27,550 nt of DNA from Gemmatimonadota bacterium (GTDB lineage Bacteria; Gemmatimonadota; Gemmatimonadetes; Palauibacterales; Palauibacteraceae), in the NCBI GenBank assembly GCA_029288095.1, contig JARFPW010000143.1, forward strand, positions 1-27,550, given 5' to 3'. The position numbers and the translations under genes were made by a program. Below are positions 7,504 to 15,252 of this stretch, piece after piece. The stretch's first letter is position 1. The number at the start of each line of letters is the position of its first letter. Below the pieces are notes generated by a model. The model ran no database searches. It was not told where the DNA came from and saw only the letters and a program-made list of their open reading frames with translations.

Positions 7504-7902
7504 GTACAGAGTATCGCACGTAGAATCGTTGCCGTTTTCGGCATATTCATACTGTGTGTGGGCCTGTTCATCATCGCAGTACCGGCCGGGTTAGCGGAAT
7601 CTGCGAATTGGGTATTGAACCCAGCCGGAGTCGCGTTCGCCGGGAGCTTTCGCGTGGCTTTGGGGATTATCCTGTGGCTGGCCTCGGACAGGTCGCGAAC
7701 ACCTCGCACATTCAAGGTTTTAGGTGTTCTTACTGTGCTTGGCGGGATTACGGTCTTTGTCATCGGCGTTCCTGGATTGACCTCGATTGTTGAGTGGGGG
7801 ACCTCGAAGGGCCATGGATTCATGAGGGGAGCGGGTGTATTCGCCGCCTGTCTGGGAGCTTTTCTGGCCTGGTCGGCGATGCCCGCGAAGGGTGCTGAAT
7901 GA
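7501..7902 (+). CDS. Small four-TM membrane protein, unknown function, inside the formate dehydrogenase operon
   Basis: The 133-residue product has hydrophobic segments at about 9-29 (IVAVFGIFILCVGLFIIAVP), 43-60, 72-92 (VLGVLTVLGGITVFVIGVPG) and 110-127. I recognise no family or catalytic motif. The start at ATG 7501 overlaps the mini-ORF stop, and the stop overlaps the FdsA-type start as ATGA (7899-7902), so it is translated as part of the operon. By hand count the first 400 bases are about 57% G+C against about 63% in a sampled 60-base line of the adjacent dehydrogenase gene, and codon choice looks less biased. This suggests a later arrival. Soluble FdsABG enzymes do not need such a subunit; it might tether the enzyme to the membrane or be unrelated. 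Confidence 0.85.
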   Translation: MVQSIARRIVAVFGIFILCVGLFIIAVPAGLAESANWVLNPAGVAFAGSFRVALGIILWLASDRSRTPRTFKVLGVLTVLGGITVFVIGVPGLTSIVEWGTSKGHGFMRGAGVFAACLGAFLAWSAMPAKGAE

Positions 7903-10757
7903 GCGAACCGGCGGTGGACACGATCGTACTTACGATTGACGGCCGGCCGGTCGAGGTCGAGCGCGGAACGACAATCTGGGATGCTGCCCGCGAGGCGGGC
8001 GTTGAGATCCCGGTCCTCTGCCATGATCCTCGTCTTGCTCCTGTCGGCGTTTGCCGCGTCTGCCTCGTCGACGTGGGCGAGAAGCGACTGACCGCCTCGT
8101 GCGTGCGAGCGGCCGAGGACGGCATGGAAGTCACGACCTCCAACGCCAAGATCGACGACTGCCGGAAGGGACTCGTCGAGCTGCTTTTGTCGGACTATCC
8201 GATCGACGCTGGCGACTCGGGGTCGAAGACCGGGACCGATGAACTCCGCGCACTCGCCGAGCTCTACGACGCCAACTGGCCCGTGCCGGGCATTCCCCTG
8301 GGTACGGGACGTCCAATTGACAGCTCGTCTCCGGTTATCCGGGTCAATCATCAAGCCTGCATTCTCTGCGATCGCTGCATACGGGCCTGCGACGACGTGC
8401 AGGTGAACGCGGTGATCGGACGGACCGGCAAGGGTTACGAGACTCGAATCGGGTTCGACCTCGACGATCCGATGGGAACGAGCACCTGCGTTGCATGCGG
8501 TGAGTGCGAGAAGGCCTGCCCGACGGGGGCGCTCACGCTCGTAGACCTGATCTCCCGGACGGATGCACCGGCCGCGCCCGCAAAGACGGATCTCGAGCGT
8601 GTGGATTCCGTTTGCCCGTATTGCGGCGTTGGCTGCGCGATTTCGTACTTCGTCGACTCCGGTAAGAACCGCATCGTGTACGCCGACGGACGCGAGAGCG
8701 TCGTGAACGATGAACGACTGTGCGTCAAGGGTCGCTACGGATTCGATTATCCCGCCCATCCGCAGCGACTGACCAAGCCGCTGATCCGCATCGATTCGGC
8801 CTATCCAAAGGGCGCCCTGTCGCCGGAGACGGCGGAGTCGGATGGCAGGAAGAGGCGGAGACCCGGCGGCCTCGTGAACTACGACGACGTGATGCCGCAC
8901 TTCCGGGAGGCAAGCTGGGAGGAAGCGCTCGAGTTCGCGGGTCGCCGATTGCGCGAGATCAAGGAAGAGCACGGCTCGTCCGCCATGGCCGGGTTTGGCA
9001 GCGCCAAGTGCAGCAACGAGGAAGCGTACCTGTTCCAGAAGTTGATCCGGGCCGGTTTCGGGACGAACAATGTCGACCACTGCACCCGCCTCTGTCACGC
9101 GTCCTCGGTGGCCGCCCTGCTGGAGACGATCGGATCCGGTGCGGTGACAAACGTGTTCGCGGACGTGAAGAACGCGGATGTGGCCCTGATATGCGGTTCC
9201 AACACCACCGCGAACCATCCCGTTGCGGCCAGCTTCATGAAGCAGGCCGCCAAGTCCGGCCGGACGAAGATCATTGTCGTCGAGCCACGACATATCGAGA
9301 TGGCGGACCACGCGGAGGTATTCCTCCAGATCAGGCCCGGAACGGACGTCGCGTGCTACAACGCCTGGATGCACGTCCTGATCGAAGAGGACCTGATCGA
9401 TCACGAGTTCATCGCGAATCGGACAGAGAACTTCGAGGAGCTGAAAGAGCTCGTGAAGGACTACTCGCCCGAGGCTGTGGCGGACATGTGCGGCGTCGAG
9501 GCGTCCGAGATTCGGCGCGCGGCAAGGCTGTTCGGAGGAGCAAACGCCGCGATGGTGTTCTGGGGCATGGGCATTTCCCAGCATACCCATGGCACGGACA
9601 ACGCGCGTTGCCTGATTTCTCTGATGTTGATGACCGGTAACGTCGGCCGACCCGGCACGGGCCTGCACCCTCTGCGAGGCCAGAACAACGTGCAGGGTGC
9701 TTCGGACGCTGGCCTCATCCCCATCGTCTATCCCGACTACCAGTCGGTCACGGACCCGGACATCCGGGCGAAGTTCGAGTCGGCGTGGGGGACCGAGCTC
9801 GATCCGAACACAGGACTTACGGTGGTCGAGATCATACACAGCGCCCTCGATGGCGGCATCAAGGGCATGTACATGATGGGCGAGAACCCCTTCATCTCGG
9901 ACCCGAACACGAACAAGGTGCGAAAGGCCCTCGCCAGCCTGGAGTTCCTCGTCGTGCAGGACATCTTCCTCACCGAAACGGCAGAGTTCGCCGACGTGAT
10001 CCTGCCGGCCAGCACCTGGATGGAGAAGTCGGGCACGGTGACGAACACGGACCGACGAGTGCAGATCGGCAGGCCCGCCCTCGATCCGCCAGGAGAGGCG
10101 CGTGCAGACTGGGAGATTACCTGCCAGCTATCGACCGCGTTCGGGTTCCCGATGTCCTACGAATCGCCGTCCGACGTGTTCGACGAGTACACCGCGTTGT
10201 CGCCCTCGTATCACGGTCTCACCTACGAGAACCTGGGCCTTGGAGGGAAGCTCTGGCCCTGCCCCGATCCCGAGACGAGTGACGGGATCCAGGTTCTCAT
10301 GGGTGAAACTTTCCCGACGGCCAACGGGCTTGGGAAGTTCGTTCCGCGCCCGTTTGAGCCCGCGAAGGAGCTGCCGAACGACGAGTATCCGTTCATCCTG
10401 AACACCGGTCGGCTCCTCGAGCACTGGCATACCGGTACGATGACGCGCCGGACACGGGCCCTGCACGCGATACAGCCGACCCCGATGGTTCAGGTCCACC
10501 CGGATGACCTGGTGACGATCGGAGCCTCCGATGGTGAAACCGTCGTCGTGGAGTCGCGCCGGGGGACCATCACGATCGCCGTCGAGTCGTCCCACCTGGT
10601 CTCCCCGGGAACCGTGTTCATTCCGTTCCATTTCCGGGAGGCGGCAGCCAACGTGCTCACCATCGATGCCCTGGATCCACACGGGAAGATCCCGGAGTTC
10701 AAGTTCTGCGCTGTCCGGATCGGGGCGGAGGAAGAGGCAGGCGCGGCGGTTCCGTGA
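7899..10757 (+). CDS. fdsA: NAD-dependent formate dehydrogenase alpha (catalytic) subunit
   Basis: This enzyme oxidises formate to CO2 at a bis-MGD molybdenum or tungsten site. The 952-residue product has, in order, an N-terminal [2Fe-2S] domain (C41, C52, C55, C68); a His/Cys-containing linker ending in two ferredoxin-type [4Fe-4S] clusters (C154/157/160/164 and C197/200/203/207); the MGD-proximal [4Fe-4S] cluster (C239, C242, C246, C275; VCPYCGVGC); and the molybdopterin oxidoreductase domains. In DHCTRLCHASSV the metal ligand aligns at C399, followed by conserved H400, so this is a cysteine rather than selenocysteine enzyme. The conserved active-site Arg is R593 in PLRGQNNVQG. The C-terminal cofactor-binding domain contains LNTGRLLEHWHTGTMTRR. 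The length fits FdsA. It overlaps the membrane-protein gene by four bases. FdhD/FdsC-type maturation genes are not in the window. Confidence 0.96.
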   Translation: MSEPAVDTIVLTIDGRPVEVERGTTIWDAAREAGVEIPVLCHDPRLAPVGVCRVCLVDVGEKRLTASCVRAAEDGMEVTTSNAKIDDCRKGLVELLLSDYPIDAGDSGSKTGTDELRALAELYDANWPVPGIPLGTGRPIDSSSPVIRVNHQACILCDRCIRACDDVQVNAVIGRTGKGYETRIGFDLDDPMGTSTCVACGECEKACPTGALTLVDLISRTDAPAAPAKTDLERVDSVCPYCGVGCAISYFVDSGKNRIVYADGRESVVNDERLCVKGRYGFDYPAHPQRLTKPLIRIDSAYPKGALSPETAESDGRKRRRPGGLVNYDDVMPHFREASWEEALEFAGRRLREIKEEHGSSAMAGFGSAKCSNEEAYLFQKLIRAGFGTNNVDHCTRLCHASSVAALLETIGSGAVTNVFADVKNADVALICGSNTTANHPVAASFMKQAAKSGRTKIIVVEPRHIEMADHAEVFLQIRPGTDVACYNAWMHVLIEEDLIDHEFIANRTENFEELKELVKDYSPEAVADMCGVEASEIRRAARLFGGANAAMVFWGMGISQHTHGTDNARCLISLMLMTGNVGRPGTGLHPLRGQNNVQGASDAGLIPIVYPDYQSVTDPDIRAKFESAWGTELDPNTGLTVVEIIHSALDGGIKGMYMMGENPFISDPNTNKVRKALASLEFLVVQDIFLTETAEFADVILPASTWMEKSGTVTNTDRRVQIGRPALDPPGEARADWEITCQLSTAFGFPMSYESPSDVFDEYTALSPSYHGLTYENLGLGGKLWPCPDPETSDGIQVLMGETFPTANGLGKFVPRPFEPAKELPNDEYPFILNTGRLLEHWHTGTMTRRTRALHAIQPTPMVQVHPDDLVTIGASDGETVVVESRRGTITIAVESSHLVSPGTVFIPFHFREAAANVLTIDALDPHGKIPEFKFCAVRIGAEEEAGAAVP

Positions 10758-10769
10758 TGGGCCGGCATC

Positions 10770-12038
10770 ATGTCTGAACGCGTCGTCATCATCGGCGGCG
10801 GTTTTGCGGGCCTGAACGCCGCCCGGGGCCTTCGACGGTCCGAGGTCGATGTGACGTTGATCGACCGTGAGAACTACCATCTGTTCCAGCCCCTCCTGTA
10901 CCAGGTGGCCACGGCAGCTCTGAATCCCAGCGATATCGCATACCCGCTGCGAAGCGCGCTCCGACGCCAGAGGAACGCCACCGTGCTGCTGGCCGATGCC
11001 GTGGATATCGATCTCGCCCGCTCATCCGTGCGCCTCGATAACGGCGACTTGCCTTACGACTACCTGATCATCGCCACGGGAGCTACTCACTCGTACTTCG
11101 GCCATGAGCCGTGGCGTGAACACGCGCCGGGGCTGAAGACGATCGAGGATGCGCTCGAGATGCGGCGCCGAATCTATCTCGCGTATGAAGCGGCGGAACG
11201 GGAGGCGGCTCCGGATCGGCGGAAGGACTGGCTCACGTTTGTCGTGGTCGGCGCCGGACCTACCGGGGTCGAACTCGCCGGGGCGCTGGCTGAAATCGGC
11301 AGGCAGTCGCTGGCCGGAGGATACCGGAGGATCGACCGAGAAGAAGTGCGAGTGTTGCTGCTGGAAGGCCAGGATCGAGTGCTGCCGGAGTATTCGGCCA
11401 GGTCGTCGGCCAAAGCTCTGTCACAGCTCGAGCGTCTGGGTGTCGAGGTCCGACCGCAGGCGTTCGTAACGGACATCGATCGATATGGGGTGTCGATCGG
11501 CGACGAAAGTGTGGGTGCCCGGACGGTTCTGTGGGCGGCCGGGGTCTCGGCGTCGCCGCTGGTGAAGTCGCTGGGGGTCCCGCTTGACTCGGCGGGACGC
11601 GTGGAAGTCGAGCCGGATCTATCCGTACCGGGGCACCCACGCGTGTTCGTCGCGGGTGACCTGGCTCGGGTCGGGTTTGGAGACGGGATTGTCCCCGGCG
11701 TCGCGCCCGCGGCGATCCAGCAAGGAAGCCACGCCGCCGCGAACGTGAGGAGACTACTGGAGGGATACGCGACGCGCCCCTTTACCTACGTCGATAAAGG
11801 TTCACTCGCCACGATCGGCCGGGCCGCCGCCGTTGCGGAGGTCGGGCCGCTGAAGTTCGGGGGTCTTCTGGCTTGGGGAGCCTGGCTTCTCATTCACATC
11901 TTTTATCTGATCGGTTTCAGAAACCGTGTCTGGGTCCTGTCGGGCTGGGCGTGGTCCTACGTGACGTTCAAACGGGGAGCCAGGCTGATCACGGGTCGCC
12001 AGACGCACGAGGATCTGCCGCGCATCGAGCGGAGCTAG
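10770..12038 (+). CDS. ndh: Type II NADH:quinone oxidoreductase (NDH-2)
   Basis: This is a single-subunit flavoprotein that oxidises NADH and reduces quinone at the cytoplasmic membrane face without ion pumping. The 422-residue product has an N-terminal FAD-binding Rossmann motif (VVIIGGGFAGLNAARGL, residues 5-21), the family stretch NYHLFQPLLYQVATAAL (35-51), a second Rossmann motif for NADH (VVVGAGPTGVELAGALAEIG, 158-177), the FAD-contact strand VFVAGDLA, and the amphipathic/hydrophobic C-terminus typical of NDH-2 (LIHIFYLIGFRNRVWVLSGW). It starts 12 bases after the formate dehydrogenase alpha gene, so the NADH made by formate oxidation has an outlet in the same operon. No strong ribosome-binding site is visible. 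The stop overlaps that of the convergent transporter gene in the tetramer CTAG (12035-12038). Confidence 0.93.
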   Translation: MSERVVIIGGGFAGLNAARGLRRSEVDVTLIDRENYHLFQPLLYQVATAALNPSDIAYPLRSALRRQRNATVLLADAVDIDLARSSVRLDNGDLPYDYLIIATGATHSYFGHEPWREHAPGLKTIEDALEMRRRIYLAYEAAEREAAPDRRKDWLTFVVVGAGPTGVELAGALAEIGRQSLAGGYRRIDREEVRVLLLEGQDRVLPEYSARSSAKALSQLERLGVEVRPQAFVTDIDRYGVSIGDESVGARTVLWAAGVSASPLVKSLGVPLDSAGRVEVEPDLSVPGHPRVFVAGDLARVGFGDGIVPGVAPAAIQQGSHAAANVRRLLEGYATRPFTYVDKGSLATIGRAAAVAEVGPLKFGGLLAWGAWLLIHIFYLIGFRNRVWVLSGWAWSYVTFKRGARLITGRQTHEDLPRIERS

Positions 12039-14257
12039 TTCTCTCCCTCCAGGAGCCCTCGCGTCGACTCTGCGTTCAGCACCAGGAGGACCGTCCCGGT
12101 GTTCCGGACCAGCTCGTCCAGTTGCTCGGCGTACTCTGCGTCCTCCCCCTCCCGTGGTCGCTTCATGCCGATCAGGACCAGGTCCGAAGCCGAGCTGTGC
12201 TTTGCTATCTGCTCCGACACCGTCCGAGTGGGGTCGCGCACGATGCTCACCGGCTCCGCATCGACACGAACGTCGTTGAACAGCTGCCGCATGTGTCGCA
12301 TCGACGGTTCGATGCCTTCCTGACTGTCTACAATGCGCAGCACGCGGAGCTTCGCGTGCCCCCACTCGCCACTGAGCTGGATCACGTGAGCGAGCAGGAG
12401 CATCAGGTCTGCGTTTCCCCCTCGCCCGCCCCACCAGACATCGATGGACCCTTTATTTCCGAAGCCCCGGTCGGGATCTACTCGCAGGAAGAGCGTCGAC
12501 TTGTGCAGGTCGGTCAGGTCGCGCATCACGTACAGCAAGCGGGCCCGACCCTCGGGCGCCTGACTCCAACCCATCAGGACTGCGTTGGTCTCCAGGCGAC
12601 CGATGCCGTGCGCCTGCACGACCGAGACGGCTCCGTGGACGAAGTCCGGGACGATCTGGGCCTCAGCGAATGCGGCCATGCGGCGGTCACCGATGTACGA
12701 ACGGATGCGTTCCTGCGCGGTTTCCCGGAGCTCGGGTTTGTTGGGCTCGTCGATAGCACCGGTAATCAGCTGTGAGAACGAAACGATGCCCCGCCCGCGG
12801 CTGAGCCATTCCGCCATATCGACCAGGTGCTCGCGGTTGTGGGGCTGCCCGGTGAACACCATCAGGTTCGGACGCCAGTTGCGGGCGTCGTGCTCCACGC
12901 GCTCCTCGCGTTCGAGGTTGAGAAGCGAGTAGCGGGCCAGCGACGTCCAGATCCCGTTACGGACATCGCCCCACGAGCTGCCCATGCTGCGGCGGCTCAG
13001 TCCGAAGAAGATGCCGTAGCTGATGAGTATCGCCGCGATCGTCGCGGGCGCGTGGATCAGGAACATCGCGCCGTAGCAGCCCACCGCGCCCGCCACCGAT
13101 ACCCACAGTGGCACCTTGAGTCGCGGGCGGAAGCTCGGGTTCCCCACCAGCCGCTCGATCGCGCCGACAAGGTTCACCATACCGTAAGTATTAAGGAAGA
13201 ACATGGAGATGATCGGCGCGACGAAGTCCAAATCGCCCATCCAGATCACGGAGATCGCGATCAATCCGGTGACGACGACCGCCATTCGGGGCTCGGTGGG
13301 GCTGCCGAGGTTAGACGACAGGAAACGGGGCACCACGCGATCCCTGGCCACCGCCTGGAGAGTGCGCGGTGCCGCCAGGACGCTCCCGAGCGCAGACGAC
13401 AGCGTCGAAGCCGCCACTCCGGCCAGGATGAGTGCCGGCACTCTCGCGATCCGCTGCATGGCAAAGGGATCCGCGATCAGCTCGTCGGCGGGCAGCTGCC
13501 TTGAGAACCATACGGCCGCCGCCACGTACACGAGCCCGGTGACGACAATGGACGCAATCGTTCCGAGGGGGATGCTGCGGCTCGGCTCCTTGAGGTCCCC
13601 GGACAGGCTGATCCCGACCTCGATGCCGGTGACCGCCGGGAAGAACACGGCGAAGACGACCCAGAAGCTGATGCCCTCGGAGTACTGCGAGGCCGTGGTT
13701 GGCTCGATCATCCCACCCCATCCGCCCGTGAAGAAGGAGAGCAGGGCAAGCGCCAGTATGCCGAGGATGAAGTACTGGATTTTGAGGGCGAAGTCCGCCC
13801 CCACCCATGCTATTACGACGAATATCACTGCGACGACGGTCGCGATGATCTGTGGATCCAGCGCTTCCACGAAGGCCAGCGATCGCATCGCCTCGGTGAA
13901 CCCGATGATATAGAAGGCGACCGAGATCGCTTGCGACATGTAGAGCGGGATGCCGATTGCGCCGCCGATCTCGAGACCGAGCGATCGCGAGATCATGAAG
14001 TAGTTGCCCCCGGCCTTCACGTCCATCGAAGTGGCGATCGCCGACAGCGACAGGCCGGTGAGAAAAGAGATCGAGTTCGCGATCAGGATGATCGCCAGCG
14101 CACCGTACAGTCCGGCCTGCCCGACAACCCAACCCGTCCGCAGGAACAGGATGATCCCCAGGATGGTGAGTACGTTCGGGGTGAAAACTCCGGCGAATGT
14201 GCCGAAGCGAGCGGCGGACGGTGGCGCTCCGTCCGGTGCGGCCGGTTGGTCGTTCAT
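12035..14257 (-). CDS. SLC12-like cation-chloride cotransporter (paralogue 1)
   Basis: The 740-residue product has an APC-fold transport core, about 12 membrane segments between residues 25 and 425. The first one (GVFTPNVLTILGIILFLR then TGWVVGQAG, 23-49) is the hallmark of Na-K-Cl and K-Cl cotransporters. TSMDVKAGGNYFMISRSLG (77-95) and SGDLKEPSRSIPLGT (219-233) are further family stretches. From about residue 455 a cytoplasmic domain follows, opening NWRPNLMVFTG, matching the SLC12 C-terminal domain; its end (DLVLIGMKRP, then GTVLLVLNAE) looks like a USP-style nucleotide-binding fold. It probably couples chloride movement to Na+ or K+; the ion set cannot be read from sequence. A paralogue lies at 18711-20948. 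The Hsp20 gene is 117 bases upstream on the same strand. No Shine-Dalgarno is visible before ATG 14257. Confidence 0.9.
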   Translation of the reverse strand: MNDQPAAPDGAPPSAARFGTFAGVFTPNVLTILGIILFLRTGWVVGQAGLYGALAIILIANSISFLTGLSLSAIATSMDVKAGGNYFMISRSLGLEIGGAIGIPLYMSQAISVAFYIIGFTEAMRSLAFVEALDPQIIATVVAVIFVVIAWVGADFALKIQYFILGILALALLSFFTGGWGGMIEPTTASQYSEGISFWVVFAVFFPAVTGIEVGISLSGDLKEPSRSIPLGTIASIVVTGLVYVAAAVWFSRQLPADELIADPFAMQRIARVPALILAGVAASTLSSALGSVLAAPRTLQAVARDRVVPRFLSSNLGSPTEPRMAVVVTGLIAISVIWMGDLDFVAPIISMFFLNTYGMVNLVGAIERLVGNPSFRPRLKVPLWVSVAGAVGCYGAMFLIHAPATIAAILISYGIFFGLSRRSMGSSWGDVRNGIWTSLARYSLLNLEREERVEHDARNWRPNLMVFTGQPHNREHLVDMAEWLSRGRGIVSFSQLITGAIDEPNKPELRETAQERIRSYIGDRRMAAFAEAQIVPDFVHGAVSVVQAHGIGRLETNAVLMGWSQAPEGRARLLYVMRDLTDLHKSTLFLRVDPDRGFGNKGSIDVWWGGRGGNADLMLLLAHVIQLSGEWGHAKLRVLRIVDSQEGIEPSMRHMRQLFNDVRVDAEPVSIVRDPTRTVSEQIAKHSSASDLVLIGMKRPREGEDAEYAEQLDELVRNTGTVLLVLNAESTRGLLEGEN

Positions 14258-14308
14258 CGCGCGGAAGCTACCGGATCAGAGCGCTGCGCCGCCACTTTCC
14301 AGAGCATA

Positions 14309-14336
14309 GCGGGGGCGGCTGCTCACCTGCCCCCGC
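14309..14336. other. Perfect 8-bp inverted repeat between Hsp20 and SLC12 genes
   Basis: GCGGGGGC (14309-14316) and GCCCCCGC (14329-14336) pair perfectly around a 12-base loop. The hairpin sits between the Hsp20 stop and the transporter start on the transcribed strand. Neither side has a T-tract, so it is not a classical intrinsic terminator. It could attenuate transcription or protect the Hsp20 mRNA end. Confidence 0.5.
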
Positions 14337-14374
14337 CGACGGGTACCTCGTTGGGCCGAAACCCGGACGATCAG

Positions 14375-14818
14375 CTACTTCCCGGCGATCTCGATCCGAC
14401 GTGCTCTCGCGTCCGGTGCCTTTGGCATGGTGACCATCAGGACTCCATTGGCGAATTCGGCCCTTACGGCCTTCGGGTCGATGGTGTGCGGAACCGTGAA
14501 GCTGCGGTTGAACCGGCCCCACGAACGCTCACGCAGGTGATACGTCCCCTTGTCTTCCTCGATCTCCTCTTCCCGGAAACCCGAGACGAGCAGAACACCC
14601 TGCTCCAGGTTTACGTCGATGTTGGCCAGGTCGTAGCCCGGCAGATTCATCTCGAGCGTGAACCCGTCTTCCGTCTCAATGAGATCGGCGGCCGGGCCTC
14701 CGGCGGGATATCCCGCCGACGGTCGGTTCATGATCTCATCGAACAACCGGTCGACATCCCAGCGAAACTCTGGAATCGTCCGGAGGTTCAGTGCGTTCCT
14801 GCGAGTGGTTGGTAACAT
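14375..14818 (-). CDS. Small heat-shock protein, Hsp20 / alpha-crystallin family
   Basis: The product is an ATP-independent holdase that keeps unfolding proteins soluble in large oligomers. ATG 14818 is chosen because AAGGAG lies eight bases upstream; an upstream in-frame start at 14845 would put the ribosome-binding site inside the gene. The 147-residue product has an N-terminal arm (about 1-42, with FRWDVDRLFDEIMNRPS), the alpha-crystallin domain (about 45-137: ADLIETEDGFTLEMNLPG, then the RERSWGRFNRSFTVPHTID strand pair, then the signature AEFANGVLMVTMPK), and a C-terminal I-x-I motif (IEI) used for oligomer assembly. The length is typical. The 5' leader can form a helix over the ribosome-binding site (separate entry). 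It lies upstream of the SLC12 paralogue on the same strand. Confidence 0.95.
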   Translation of the reverse strand: MLPTTRRNALNLRTIPEFRWDVDRLFDEIMNRPSAGYPAGGPAADLIETEDGFTLEMNLPGYDLANIDVNLEQGVLLVSGFREEEIEEDKGTYHLRERSWGRFNRSFTVPHTIDPKAVRAEFANGVLMVTMPKAPDARARRIEIAGK

Positions 14819-14822
14819 GGTT

Positions 14823-14878
14823 GGTCTCCTTACAGAACACGCCATCTATCGTAGAGGACCGAGCTCGGGACCCGGTCC
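14823..14878 (-). promoter_or_regulatory. Candidate RNA thermometer in the Hsp20 leader
   Basis: In the transcript GGUCCUCUAC (14860-14851) can pair with GUAAGGAGACC (14833-14823), which contains the Shine-Dalgarno AAGGAG. Pairs are GGUC/GACC, a C-A mismatch, U-G, C-G and U-A, a bulged A, then A-U and C-G, with a 17-base loop. Such weak, interrupted pairing over the ribosome-binding site is the pattern of ROSE-type thermometers. A competing helix also exists: GGACCG (14878-14873) with CGGUCC (14861-14856), six perfect pairs, which would free the ribosome-binding site. Structure was derived by eye. Confidence 0.4.
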
Positions 14879-14973
14879 GGAGTCGTTCTGCAGGACCTGC
14901 AACAGGCGTGCCTGATTATCGGCGGTTCGACCTGTCAACGTTGCACTATGTATCGACTTACAGACGCCATACT

Positions 14974-14988
14974 GACAGCCGTGCTGTC
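14974..14988. repeat. Palindrome GACAGC-CGT-GCTGTC
   Basis: Six-base arms match perfectly around a 3-base centre. It lies in the 239-base gap between the divergent Hsp20 and tRNA-Arg genes, 70 bases before the tRNA. A shorter palindrome, GCAGGACCTGC, sits at about 14890-14900 in the same gap. Either could be a repressor site for the Hsp20 promoter; neither resembles the CIRCE element. The rest of this gap shows no gene and no convincing promoter. Confidence 0.35.
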
Positions 14989-15057
14989 GAAATGACGGGG
15001 TGCTCAAGCGGAAGCCGAACTGGACCGGCGTTCGGGGCCGCGGTAACGTGCCGCGAC

Positions 15058-15131
15058 GGCCCCGTAGCTCAGGCGGATAGAGCGCGGGATTCCTAATCCC
15101 GAGGCCGCTGGTTCGAGTCCAGCCGGGGTCA
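15058..15131 (+). tRNA. tRNA-Arg (anticodon CCU)
   Basis: The 74-base sequence folds as a full cloverleaf. The acceptor stem is GGCCCCG with CGGGGTC (one G-T pair) and discriminator A. The D stem is GCTC/GAGC. The anticodon stem is CGGGA/TCCCG around loop TTCCTAA, giving anticodon CCT, which reads AGG. The T arm is GCTGG-TTCGAGT-CCAGC. The 3' CCA is not encoded (ATTGG follows). AGG is a rare arginine codon in GC-rich genomes. No integrase or attachment-site duplication is visible beside it. Confidence 0.96.
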
Positions 15132-15252
15132 TTGGACCTTTCGAGCACTGATTACCAAATTGATGGTTGCCGAAGGGCTGGCCCGGTTCGCGTGTATTGC
15201 GGGGTGAGGCAGCTTATTTGGCATCATATTCCTCGATCAAGTGAATCCAGCT

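Noticed and set aside
7443..9839. A very long open frame on the minus strand opposite the first part of the formate dehydrogenase alpha gene
   Set aside because: It is antisense to a gene with intact cofactor motifs. Its translation is rich in Arg, His, Val and Asp without domain-like pattern, as expected from a mirror frame in GC-rich coding DNA.
14309..14336. Hairpin considered as an intrinsic terminator after Hsp20
   Set aside because: The stem is perfect but no T-tract follows in either direction, so it is listed only as an inverted repeat.
15058..15131. tRNA-Arg as a mobile-element attachment site
   Set aside because: No integrase, no repeated tRNA 3' end and no foreign-looking block beside it within the window.
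14846..15148. Minus-strand frame across tRNA-Arg and its upstream gap
   Set aside because: Its protein (WTRTSGLGIRNPALYP) is the well-known spurious translation of an antisense tRNA.
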